Assembly (NCBI GenBank): GCA_030426385.1
Contig: JAUHYI010000054.1
Coordinates: 1 to 32,979 of the forward strand
Direction: 5' to 3'
From: Phycisphaerae bacterium
GTDB taxonomy: Bacteria; Planctomycetota; Phycisphaerae; Phycisphaerales; Phycisphaeraceae
Length of the DNA stretch: 32,979 nucleotides
Part shown: piece by piece, positions 25,609-32,979 of the stretch
Layout of the letters: each line of letters opens with the position of its first letter
How positions within the stretch are numbered: the stretch's first letter is position 1
Made by a program: the position numbers and the translations under genes
Notes under the pieces: generated by a model
The model's input: the letters and a program-made list of their open reading frames with translations, nothing else
What the model was told of the DNA's origin: nothing
Database searches by the model: none

Positions 25609-25707
25609 CTCGTGCGTAGATTTCCTGTTAGCCGCCGTCCTTGGACGGCGCGTGCGTGGGAGTGCTGGCAGTGACACGCCGCCCAAGGGCGACGGCTAAC
25701 GCGCGAG
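25609..25707. repeat. Diverged third copy of the palindromic element
   Basis: The edge CTCGYGYGTAGATTT, then TGTTAGC, matches the right-hand element (32847-32868), and the inverted ends are CTCGTGCG and CGCGCGAG. Inside are two inverted hairpins, 25627-25654 and 25675-25700, of the GCCGYCC type also seen at 1565-1593. It lies between the two GH130 genes and ends 7 bases before the start codon at 25602, so it forms most of that gene's leader. Confidence 0.65.
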
Positions 25708-25735
25708 ATTAAAAACGGTTAGTTACCTGATTCAT

Positions 25736-26782
25736 TCATGAGTTCTCAATCGGACCATCATCAAGACAGGCCTGCACCGCACCCGACAATGAGCCGGTCG
25801 CAAGTCCGATGCACGTGTCGGCACAGCCGTAATACATGCGCAGTGTGTCCTGCTCGGCATCGGCAATCGCGCCGCACGCAAAGACGACATTGGGCACCGC
25901 GCCGGTTCGTTCGTACAACATGTCGGGCATCAGGATCGGATGCCTCGTAACGCCACGTATCGCCAGCGGGTTATCCAGTTCAAGCAAGACGAGTCCCAGC
26001 CCATAGCGATAGCCGCCACATGAACCGGCGACACCGTGAATCACCACCAGCCATCCTTCGTCGGTTCGGATCGGCGGAGTGGGTCCGATTTTTGTTTGTG
26101 CCCACGGTGCGAAGCCCGGCCGCAGCATGGGTCTGAATCCACCCCAATGCAATAAATCGGGACCGGACGCGGCCCAGATGTTGCCGAGTGTGTGATGCTC
26201 ATTGGGCGCCACACGGTAAGGCCGATCCAGTCGCCAGTATTGCCCATTGATCTTTTCAGGAAAGAGGCAGGGCACGCGATTGTCGGGCAGCGATATCACA
26301 TCCATTTCTTCGTAGTCGTTGAAATCACGTGTGCGTCCCAACAATCCGAAGGTTCCCCATTCGGCCGTGCAGGCCGGGTGGACGATGTAGTACCAGTCAT
26401 CGATTTTGGTCACCCGTGTATCGATCGGATGATGATCGACCAGGGCATACAGGCCATGCGATGCGCGTTGAAGCAATGGGTTCGGATCGATTTCAAAGTC
26501 TATCCCATTGTCGCTACGCGCCACGTGCGTCGTCGCTCCGAGTACGCCGCGATATTGCCCGCAGCGGTGGCTGACGGAGACCAGCAAAATAGTTTGCTCG
26601 CCCATCATGATCTGGCCGCAATTAAACACCGCATCAGCACCGGGAAAATCCTGCGGCGATAGAATCACCCCCTCGGTGTGACGTTGCATTTCGTAGGGTT
26701 CCGGCGATGGCTTCGCTGAGGAAACCGACGGGACCGACGTGACGGTGGTTTGAATCGGGCGTGGCCGAGCAACGGTAGACAT
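25736..26782 (-). CDS. GH130-type glycosidase/phosphorylase, paralogue 2
   Basis: This 348-residue protein is a second GH130-like beta-propeller. Its catalytic-Asp motif reads IDTRVTKIDDWYYI (Asp121), with Thr in place of the usual Pro. Other marks are CLFPEKINGQYWRLDRPYRV, KIGPTPPIRTDEGWLVVIHGV and VVFACGAIADAEQDTLRMYYGCADTCIGLA. It is only distantly like paralogue 1, so the two probably act on different linkages. The N-terminal 30 residues are Ser/Pro-rich and look disordered. It is cytoplasmic, 133 bases upstream of paralogue 1 across the repeat element. Beta-mannan-derived oligosaccharides are a likely but unproven substrate. Confidence 0.87.
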   Translation of the reverse strand: MSTVARPRPIQTTVTSVPSVSSAKPSPEPYEMQRHTEGVILSPQDFPGADAVFNCGQIMMGEQTILLVSVSHRCGQYRGVLGATTHVARSDNGIDFEIDPNPLLQRASHGLYALVDHHPIDTRVTKIDDWYYIVHPACTAEWGTFGLLGRTRDFNDYEEMDVISLPDNRVPCLFPEKINGQYWRLDRPYRVAPNEHHTLGNIWAASGPDLLHWGGFRPMLRPGFAPWAQTKIGPTPPIRTDEGWLVVIHGVAGSCGGYRYGLGLVLLELDNPLAIRGVTRHPILMPDMLYERTGAVPNVVFACGAIADAEQDTLRMYYGCADTCIGLATGSLSGAVQACLDDGPIENS

Positions 26783-26862
26783 AGCGCATCAATCCTAAAA
26801 AGTTAAGCAGTAAAAATGCTACTCGCCGCGTCTTGGCGACGAACAGCGCAATGATGAATCAA

Positions 26863-27591
26863 TCAAGCTCGGGTCCGACGACCAGCGATCAACAGACTTC
26901 CCAATCCCAACAGTCCCAGCGACGCAGGCTCAGGGATCGTCGTCACCGTGATGTCGTCGACGACGATGGTCACTGTGCCCGAGGCCACAGCACGCAAGGC
27001 CAAACCGCCGGAGCTGTTTTTGGTGGCGCTGGCATCGGTTGCTGAGAGTGACACAAGCGGCGAATCGAAATTGATATCCGATGCCGAGGTCAGCATCGCG
27101 GTGATATCGTCACCGGCAAAACGATAACGCACGAGGTAGTCCTGGCCTTGGGGCAGACTGACCGCGACGCTGTCGAGGATGGCCGCACCATCGCCGAATT
27201 TTTGAATGATCGCTTGTCCGCCGAGGTTGATGCCGAAGTGATAGTAAGCCGCCGATCCACCGAGATGGCGACCGCCGATGCCGACCCATGAGTTGGCTGC
27301 GCCGGGGCCGGTCCCGCTAAAACCCCAGCGAAGATTCAAATCGATTTGGTAATCGGTCCAGGTCGCGATGGCGTTGTTCTGGTTGTAGGTGGCGGTGATG
27401 CCGCCGGTCGTCGTCGCGCGATACTCATGGGCACCGTCGATCGCGAAGGCGCCCGAGCTGTCTACCCAGTTCGCTGGATCAGTGCCGGTCGTTCCGCTGA
27501 AGTCTTGCGTATACAGCACCGAAGCAAAGCTGGTGGTGGCATTCGTCGCAAGCACAAGAGTCGCGACACAAATAAACATTCGATGAAACAT
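26863..27591 (-). CDS. PEP-CTERM protein with LamG-like or DUF1080-like fold
   Basis: This 242-residue protein has a signal peptide (MFHRMFICVATLVLATN to about FAS). A beta-sandwich of about 180 residues follows (LYTQDFSGTTGTDPANWVDS to VVDDITVTTIPEP). The start LYTQDFSGTT and the end VDDITVTT are common in surface-attached carbohydrate-binding-like domains. The tail IPEPASLGLLGLGSLLIAGRRTR is a PEP-CTERM signal for cell-surface sorting. The ATG at 27591 is chosen because GAGGAGG lies 6 bases before it; a TTG 15 bases upstream would run through that site. It lies 76 bases after the large secreted protein gene. Confidence 0.85.
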   Translation of the reverse strand: MFHRMFICVATLVLATNATTSFASVLYTQDFSGTTGTDPANWVDSSGAFAIDGAHEYRATTTGGITATYNQNNAIATWTDYQIDLNLRWGFSGTGPGAANSWVGIGGRHLGGSAAYYHFGINLGGQAIIQKFGDGAAILDSVAVSLPQGQDYLVRYRFAGDDITAMLTSASDINFDSPLVSLSATDASATKNSSGGLALRAVASGTVTIVVDDITVTTIPEPASLGLLGLGSLLIAGRRTRA

Positions 27592-27667
27592 AACGATCCT
27601 CCTCAAATGAAAGTAAAAACGAAAGTAAAAACAAATAGGTGGCCTGCCTTATGGGGCTGCTTGACGT

Positions 27668-30600
27668 TTAAGAACGAGGTTTAAGAACAATGACGTGTTT
27701 CCCCGCAGGGAGAGCTAGTTTTGCGAATCGAATATCGCCGAGGGTTTCGACCGTGACGGCATTCCCTTTGCCATCAACGATGGGGCTTTGACCGAACGAT
27801 GCGGGCAGCCATACCGACACGCCTGCGGGATGATCGGGCGTGTCGACCTTAACCATCACGCGATCGTCGTACACCACGCCGGTCGCGTGTACGTCGAGCA
27901 TGTCCGGCAAGGCAAACTGTGTCGCACGCACGCCCACCGACGTCACCATCACCGGCTCGCATGTCAGCACGAGGCTCGACATGGAGGCACTGTGAAGCAA
28001 ATCGCTTCGCTCGAACACACGACTGGGATTGTCAAGCCGCGCGATCGGCGTGGCTGTCACGACTTGCTCAAGATCAACCGGTTCAGTCGGGGCAACGGCA
28101 AGCTCCGCATCCTGATAGTCCGCGGGCGTCAGGTCCTGTCGCCAAAGATAGATCGGCCGACCGCTATCAAGTCCCGCCGCATCAAGATCAATCACCACAC
28201 GGTGTTCGCGCGGCGAGGCATCATGGTTGACCCGATTCACCAACAGGGCATTGCCTTGGCGAAGCGTGACCACTTGCAGGTCCGTTTGTTTTTCCTGGTC
28301 GGCCCACCATCGTGGCTCAACCACCGCATCAACCCAGACGGTATCACGCAATTCGTAAGCCGCGTTGACATACGACAGGTAGCCAAACCAGTGTGGCCAG
28401 TTAGGAATGACATGCGGATCTGCGGCTGCCGCTGGACGCAAGCCCGTGGCCAGCACCATGTTGGTGTAGTGCGGTTCAGCATGTCCACCTCCACCGCGAT
28501 AGAGCACGCTCAGGTAACCGCCGGGGCGTTGATAGAGTTTGGCCATCTGCATGCCATCGCCGATGATGCGCCAGTTGTGTTTGTAGGTTTTGGCAAACGC
28601 GCCGTCCTCGTAATAGCCTGCGTCGCCGAACATCTGCACAAAGTGATTTTGATACACCGCTTTTTCCGGGCCCGCCTCTCGCGCGATATCGTGAACGCCT
28701 TTCCAAAGTCGCATCCAATCGTGGCCTTGCTCAGCGGTCATCGTGCGCCAATCGGGACGTGACTGACTCGCCACGCCGCCATCGAGATAGAAAAAGTCAA
28801 CGTTGTATCGATCGATCTCGCGCTTGAATGCCTCGAGCATTCCTTCAACACCTTGGCCTGCAAGCAAAGCCCGGTAGGCCGCGGTCCAACCCGGTTCTAT
28901 CTTGGGTAGAAACTCACCATCGCGGGCATATGCCATCTGGTTGAGATTCTCTTGGCCATAGGGACTTTGCGGAGCCAGCGCCCACGGAAAGTGATACAAG
29001 CCGATCTTGCAGCCGGGCAGATTCGCGTGGATATGGGCGATTGAATCGACCAGCCATTGCGTTGGCTTGTATGCGATCAGTTCCGTTTCGCCACGGATGC
29101 GCACCTGCTCGTCAGGCTCGGTGGGCTGGTATCCCCAGGTCGCCCAACCCCACATATTCACAAACGCGTATTCGTCATCGGTATACCGGGATTGATCCAA
29201 CGCCCCTTGGGTTAGCTGTGAAAATTCCACCGGGTCTTGTCCCCAGCACACGGCATCGAATTTCGTTTTGCGCACCCACGCCGGCGATTCGATCGCCAGA
29301 CGCGTGGCCACTTCATCCATGGCGCGATATCGGCGATGGAAATCGACTTGATCGCCGTCGAGCGCGATGAGCCGTGTCTCGACGGTATGCGAAACGCCCG
29401 CTTCGGGATGAAACGCGATCGCGGGAAAGCGCCAGCCTTGCGGGGAATAGGTGGTCGAATCTTCGTGGATGTAATGGCGAGGCCAGACATATTGCCCATC
29501 GACGCGATACTGAAATTGTCCCAGCGTGACGCCCAGCGTGGGATTCACCAACGCGAGGATCTGGTTGCCGGTGTCAGCATGTGGATGTCCGATTTTGGTT
29601 TCGAGCAACACGGTCGCGGTATCGCGAAGCGTATCGACTTCCCAGCCTTTGATCGTGTGATAGTACCCACCTTGGATTAAGCGCGGTGCAGGATTGGTTG
29701 CCGTTCGCACATACAAAAAACCATCGAGCGTTTGCGTCGCCACAAGCGTAAGGGTCTTGACCAGTTGCCCATGATCGAGGTGATATTTTTTCTGGAGTTC
29801 GATGCCAGGCAACGCCGCATTGGTAGCCGTCATCGTGCAGGATGAGTCAGATGTTTGATCGACCGAAATCACACGGTCGTCCAACTCCCACGACAGGACT
29901 TCGCGATCACGCAGGATCAAACGATACTCGTCAGCCGAGGCTTCCAAAATCGGTTGGCTCGCATACTCGCCCGAAACGAGTCGGCCGGTGTTGAGGTCGA
30001 TCGTGTAGCTCGCGCCCTGTGTCTCCAGCGTATGCGTCTGTGTGATGGCTTGGGTCATCGGGTGTTCTCCGATCATGCGAAACGAATCGATTTTTACCAC
30101 GCCCCGTGATTGCCCAAACGCATCATTGTGAAAGGGACTGTTGTTAATAATCACCAGGTTGTTTTCAAACCTGGATAAGGTCTGATTGGCTTGCAACTGG
30201 GCGATCGGTTGGCCGATTCGTTGGCCCTCGCCATCGACGTGATAAACCGCAAGCGTCTGTTGCGTTAGGCCGATCGACATGTCGTAGTGCAGCCACGCAT
30301 CGGCCCGTGCATCAATCGCCACATCTTGATCGCCCAGAAAAATACGACTTGCTTTGGCGTCGAAATTCCGCCGACCATATCGGCCAAACTCCACCGCATA
30401 ACCCGGCCGACCGTAGCGCATCCCCTGGCCATATCCCCCGGGTTCCACGCCTTGACGCATGTTGAAACTCACGCGAACAGGCTGGTCCGGCGCCGGTTGC
30501 AACGGATCAATCAGCACCGCCGCCGCACGCTTGTCGGTTCCTTCGGGCAATGCCACCACCAAGGCCGAAGGCTGATCCGGGGTATGTTCAACACTCACCG

Positions 30601-30793
30601 AGCCCGAGCCGACTTCGATCGTTTGCCAGCGATCGGTAAGCCCGTCAAGCCCGTCGGCGAACGTGTCGACGAACGTGTCGGCAAACACCTCGGCGTGAAC
30701 ATCCGAGACCGAGCTTGCCATCAACACCATCGTCGCCATCAATGCCATCAACGTCATTGACGTCATTAAGGCCATTGACGCCTTCGCTGACAT
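27668..30793 (-). CDS. Large secreted glycoside-hydrolase-like protein (locus 2)
   Basis: This protein of about 1041 residues has a signal peptide (MSAKASMALM onward) that ends near VHAEV. A concanavalin/LamG-like sandwich covers about 35-245 and a second beta-rich domain about 245-500. A TIM-barrel-like region covers about 510-800, with CKIGLYHFPW, VDFFYLDGG (Asp671) and YYEDGAF (Glu729, Asp730), and a C-terminal beta domain ends the chain. The FFYLDG strand end is where clan GH-D-like and related barrels place the nucleophile, so Asp671 is a candidate; I cannot name the family. The ATG at 30793 is chosen because GTGAGGA lies 5 bases before it; upstream starts would add up to 30 residues. 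It is not visibly similar to the large protein of locus 1. Confidence 0.75.
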   Translation of the reverse strand: MSAKASMALMTSMTLMALMATMVLMASSVSDVHAEVFADTFVDTFADGLDGLTDRWQTIEVGSGSVSVEHTPDQPSALVVALPEGTDKRAAAVLIDPLQPAPDQPVRVSFNMRQGVEPGGYGQGMRYGRPGYAVEFGRYGRRNFDAKASRIFLGDQDVAIDARADAWLHYDMSIGLTQQTLAVYHVDGEGQRIGQPIAQLQANQTLSRFENNLVIINNSPFHNDAFGQSRGVVKIDSFRMIGEHPMTQAITQTHTLETQGASYTIDLNTGRLVSGEYASQPILEASADEYRLILRDREVLSWELDDRVISVDQTSDSSCTMTATNAALPGIELQKKYHLDHGQLVKTLTLVATQTLDGFLYVRTATNPAPRLIQGGYYHTIKGWEVDTLRDTATVLLETKIGHPHADTGNQILALVNPTLGVTLGQFQYRVDGQYVWPRHYIHEDSTTYSPQGWRFPAIAFHPEAGVSHTVETRLIALDGDQVDFHRRYRAMDEVATRLAIESPAWVRKTKFDAVCWGQDPVEFSQLTQGALDQSRYTDDEYAFVNMWGWATWGYQPTEPDEQVRIRGETELIAYKPTQWLVDSIAHIHANLPGCKIGLYHFPWALAPQSPYGQENLNQMAYARDGEFLPKIEPGWTAAYRALLAGQGVEGMLEAFKREIDRYNVDFFYLDGGVASQSRPDWRTMTAEQGHDWMRLWKGVHDIAREAGPEKAVYQNHFVQMFGDAGYYEDGAFAKTYKHNWRIIGDGMQMAKLYQRPGGYLSVLYRGGGGHAEPHYTNMVLATGLRPAAAADPHVIPNWPHWFGYLSYVNAAYELRDTVWVDAVVEPRWWADQEKQTDLQVVTLRQGNALLVNRVNHDASPREHRVVIDLDAAGLDSGRPIYLWRQDLTPADYQDAELAVAPTEPVDLEQVVTATPIARLDNPSRVFERSDLLHSASMSSLVLTCEPVMVTSVGVRATQFALPDMLDVHATGVVYDDRVMVKVDTPDHPAGVSVWLPASFGQSPIVDGKGNAVTVETLGDIRFAKLALPAGKHVIVLKPRS

Positions 30794-30951
30794 CACCATC
30801 CTCACCACCCACACCATTCGCACCATCTTCGGAACGGCTACAAAATTTATATCACGTCTAGCAGGCATAAATGTAAGACTCACAAAATCATCAGAACGGT
30901 ATGCGATCCAGCCCAGGCAAGGCAGATCAGACTTAAATCAGTCAGGTAAAG

Positions 30952-31596
30952 TCAGGGCAGTTCCCAGTACCAGTAATAGCCGCCGCCCGAAAAGTGCACA
31001 GTTTGAATCGCGGTCGACGTCGCCCACTTCGCGTGGCCATCTACGTAAATCTGATTGCCACCCGCAGGCCCCTGGTCTTCCATGTGATTGGACAACCACG
31101 TGCCGCTGGCATTGACGTTCATGTCCGATGCCAGCGCGTATTGCGTCAGTTCATCATTGCGTAACGGCGACCAGTAATGCGGCGCGGGAAACACCAATCG
31201 ACTGCCACCCATGTACGCATAGTTCAACTGCATGGCCGGCTCACCCGAAGGTGAGTACGTGTAGTCCCAACGATCGGGCAACGCGCTCGATGGACACCGT
31301 GCCGTATCTCGATGCAGGCCGTAGCTGATCATTTCGTTGCGAATTTCAATGCTGAATCGCGAAAGCCAACTGTCGACGTGACTGCCCACGATATCCATCG
31401 GCATGTAATAGCCGTCGTAATCCTCGGCATACATATTGGCCGTCAAGCCAAACTGTCGCAGGTTTGATGCGCAGACAATTCGCATGGACGCTTCGCGGGT
31501 TTTGCTTAAAACAGGCAGTAAAATAGCGATTAATAGCGAAATGATCGAAATGACCACAAGCAATTCTATGAGTGTGAATGCCTGACGATTTTTCAC
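30952..31596 (-). CDS. Prepilin-like protein of locus 2
   Basis: This 214-residue protein has the prepilin signal MKNRQA plus [20 protein letters not shown] and Glu at mature position 5. The processing site is unusual: Ala instead of Gly stands before the Phe. The globular part ends with [13 protein letters not shown], the H-X9-DG type signature. The start codon is GTG at 31596, with AAAGG 13 to 9 bases upstream. It starts 15 bases after the LacI-type regulator stop, so the two are cotranscribed. No pilus machinery is nearby. The hydrophobic helix is almost the same as in the protein at 5454-6158. Confidence 0.9.
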   Translation of the reverse strand: MKNRQAFTLIELLVVISIISLLIAILLPVLSKTREASMRIVCASNLRQFGLTANMYAEDYDGYYMPMDIVGSHVDSWLSRFSIEIRNEMISYGLHRDTARCPSSALPDRWDYTYSPSGEPAMQLNYAYMGGSRLVFPAPHYWSPLRNDELTQYALASDMNVNASGTWLSNHMEDQGPAGGNQIYVDGHAKWATSTAIQTVHFSGGGYYWYWELP

Positions 31597-31611
31597 GCGA
31601 AGTACCTTTCA

Positions 31612-32661
31612 TCAAACAGAAGATGAGGGCGGACATGTCGACTGACGAACCGCGAGTTGGACCCCAACGGTTTTGGTCACAGGTTGCGGCGCTTGCTTGG
31701 TTTTTTCATCCAAACGTTCAAACAACAACGAAACAGCATGCTCACCCATCGCTCGCTTATCCACTGCAACTGTCGTTAGCGCCGGCGTGAGGTGTCGAGA
31801 CGTTTCAATATCGTCGAACCCGACAATGGAAATATCATGTGGAATTGAAACGCCGTTGTTCTGGCAATACCGCATCGCATGAATGGCAATATTGTCATTC
31901 GCGCAAATCACAGCCGTGGTATGCGGGGCTTGTTTGAGTAAGCGTCCCAACGCTTCGCATCCCCCTTCACCGACCGCATCCGAGCGAACCACAAAACGCT
32001 CATCGTTGGTCAAGCCAACCGACTTCATGGTTTGGTGATACCCATGAAATCGATCACGAAAACTTGAATCATTCATCGATGCCAGTGAATCGATGTAACC
32101 AATATGACGGTGTCCCAACTCGTGAAGATGTTCGACCGCCAGACGCATGCCACCGCGGTTATCCGACGACACGCAATCGACGACTGGCGACGTGCGGTCA
32201 AGCAATAACGTCGAGGGACAAACATCACGCAAGCCTTCAAGATAATCAGCATCGGAAACGCGCAAAACAATCAGCGCATCGACCATCCCCTGCACCACAA
32301 TGGAAGGGTTTATCCGTTTCTCGATATCGCCTGCGGGAATGCCGGAGAGCACAATGTTGTAACCACGGTCAAGGATCAACTCCTCGACGCGCGACAGAAT
32401 CTGCATATAGAAAAGGTCGGCCGTCACGGAAACCGTTAAGTCGCGACTGAAGACCACGCCGATGTTGTTGGTCTTCTGGGTGCGCATGGCCTGAGCCATA
32501 CGATTGGGGACGTAATTCAACTCTTCAGCAATGGCGAGTACCCGGTCGCGAGCTTGTTTGCCGATGGGGATTTTGCTGTTGGTACTGCCGTTGAGAACCC
32601 GCGACACGGTAGCCACGGAAACGCCTGCTTTGAGGCCAATTGTTTTTAATGTCACTGCCAT
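31612..32661 (-). CDS. LacI-family transcriptional regulator
   Basis: This 349-residue protein has a LacI-type helix-turn-helix at about 4-23 (LKTIGLKAGVSVATVSRVLNG), a hinge helix near 50-60 (NYVPNRMAQAMR), then a two-lobed sugar-binding domain (IGVVFSRDL onward, DALIVLR, GHRHIGYID, TAVICANDNIAI, DISIVGFDDIE). The ATG at 32661 is the family start; an upstream in-frame ATG would add 37 residues across the operator. It is the first gene of locus 2. A LacI-type palindrome 62-91 bases upstream suggests that it represses itself and the whole operon until a sugar binds. Confidence 0.93.
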   Translation of the reverse strand: MAVTLKTIGLKAGVSVATVSRVLNGSTNSKIPIGKQARDRVLAIAEELNYVPNRMAQAMRTQKTNNIGVVFSRDLTVSVTADLFYMQILSRVEELILDRGYNIVLSGIPAGDIEKRINPSIVVQGMVDALIVLRVSDADYLEGLRDVCPSTLLLDRTSPVVDCVSSDNRGGMRLAVEHLHELGHRHIGYIDSLASMNDSSFRDRFHGYHQTMKSVGLTNDERFVVRSDAVGEGGCEALGRLLKQAPHTTAVICANDNIAIHAMRYCQNNGVSIPHDISIVGFDDIETSRHLTPALTTVAVDKRAMGEHAVSLLFERLDEKTKQAPQPVTKTVGVQLAVRQSTCPPSSSV

Positions 32662-32722
32662 AATCGTGGCTCCGTGCAACCCACCAGAAGACTCAAACAA
32701 CTCAAACGACTCAACTATTATC

Positions 32723-32752
32723 ATGCAAACGTATAACCGCAATCGTTTGCAT
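32723..32752. promoter_or_regulatory. LacI-type operator of locus 2
   Basis: ATGCAAACG (32723-32731) and CGTTTGCAT (32744-32752) form perfect 9-base arms 12 bases apart. The inner right part GCAATCGTTTGC (32739-32750) is by itself a LacI-type operator (central CG, near-perfect symmetry). On minus, GATAAT lies just downstream of the left arm and could be the -10 box, so a bound repressor would block the promoter of the regulator-led operon. Confidence 0.65.
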
Positions 32753-32823
32753 AAAATTAACGCCACCTTCATCCCATGTCAAGGAAAAAAACATAAACCG
32801 CAAAAAATACGGTTAAATCGATG

Positions 32824-32925
32824 ATTATGCGGATTACGATAAATACTCGCGTGTAGATTTTTGTTAGCTCCCGGTGAATGCCGGGAGTTTGTGTGAAGGG
32901 AAATTTGAGGCCACGCGAGTTTTTA
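32824..32925. repeat. Palindromic repeat element, right copy
   Basis: It is inverted relative to 1-102. The core is bounded by ACTCGCGTG (32845-32853) and CACGCGAGT (32912-32920), with the TTAGC-headed hairpin CTCCCGG / CCGGGAG at 32868-32887. Beyond it, 32926-32979 is G-rich and ends in a G-run at the window edge. Confidence 0.8.
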
Positions 32926-32979
32926 ATGGGATGGGTATCACGCGGAGCCAGCGTGGGTCGCGAGGGGGAGTGGGGGGGG

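Noticed and set aside
27788..28762. Plus-strand frame of 324 residues
   Set aside because: It is antisense to the large secreted protein of locus 2 and has a His/Arg-rich shadow composition with no domain.

Overview
The window most resembles a chromosomal segment of a planctomycete, probably of the Phycisphaerae. I infer this from the gene types: two orphan prepilin-like proteins, one ending in a VDGH-type signature, two PEP-CTERM proteins, a TPR protein carrying two RNA-polymerase-alpha-type C-terminal domains, and glycan-degradation genes under LacI/GntR-type regulators. The assignment is by family recognition only; no search was run.

Layout. Positions 1-275 hold a repeat element and two terminators. 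401-2500 holds a divergent pair: the TPR/alpha-CTD protein (minus) and an unknown two-helix membrane protein (plus). 2691-14916 is catabolic locus 1: a GntR/LacI-type hybrid regulator (minus), then on plus a cysteine-free SUMF1-like PEP-CTERM protein, a prepilin-like protein, a secreted protein of about 1086 residues, an ADP-ribosylglycohydrolase-family protein, a sugar-phosphate isomerase/epimerase-like TIM barrel, a DegT-type aminotransferase and a protein resembling the N-terminal domain of neutral ceramidase. 14917-16229 is a gene-poor stretch with decayed phage-like fragments, two tRNA-Thr genes (minus) and a 116-bp palindromic element. 16230-22714 is mostly housekeeping: an M16 peptidase, pgi, a small lipoprotein and a tRNA-dihydrouridine synthase. 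22715-23140 is repeat-rich. 23141-32661 is catabolic locus 2, all on minus and read from right to left: LacI regulator, prepilin-like protein, secreted glycosidase-like protein of about 1041 residues, PEP-CTERM protein, two GH130-type genes and an FAD-dependent oxidoreductase.

The two catabolic loci share one recipe: a sugar-sensing regulator, one prepilin-like protein, one secreted protein of more than 1000 residues, one PEP-CTERM protein, then cytoplasmic enzymes. The two large secreted proteins do not look alike, so the recipe appears to be conserved while the enzymes differ. I infer that each locus senses, binds at the surface, cuts and then metabolises a different glycan.

Intergenic DNA is unusually structured. 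A 102-bp element lies in inverted orientation at the two ends of the window (93% identical by eye), with a diverged third copy before a GH130 gene. A family of short hairpins headed by TAGC recurs with different stems. Long G-runs lie only on the plus strand whatever the gene direction. There is also a 27-bp triple tandem repeat and several microsatellites, one of which encodes part of a signal peptide.
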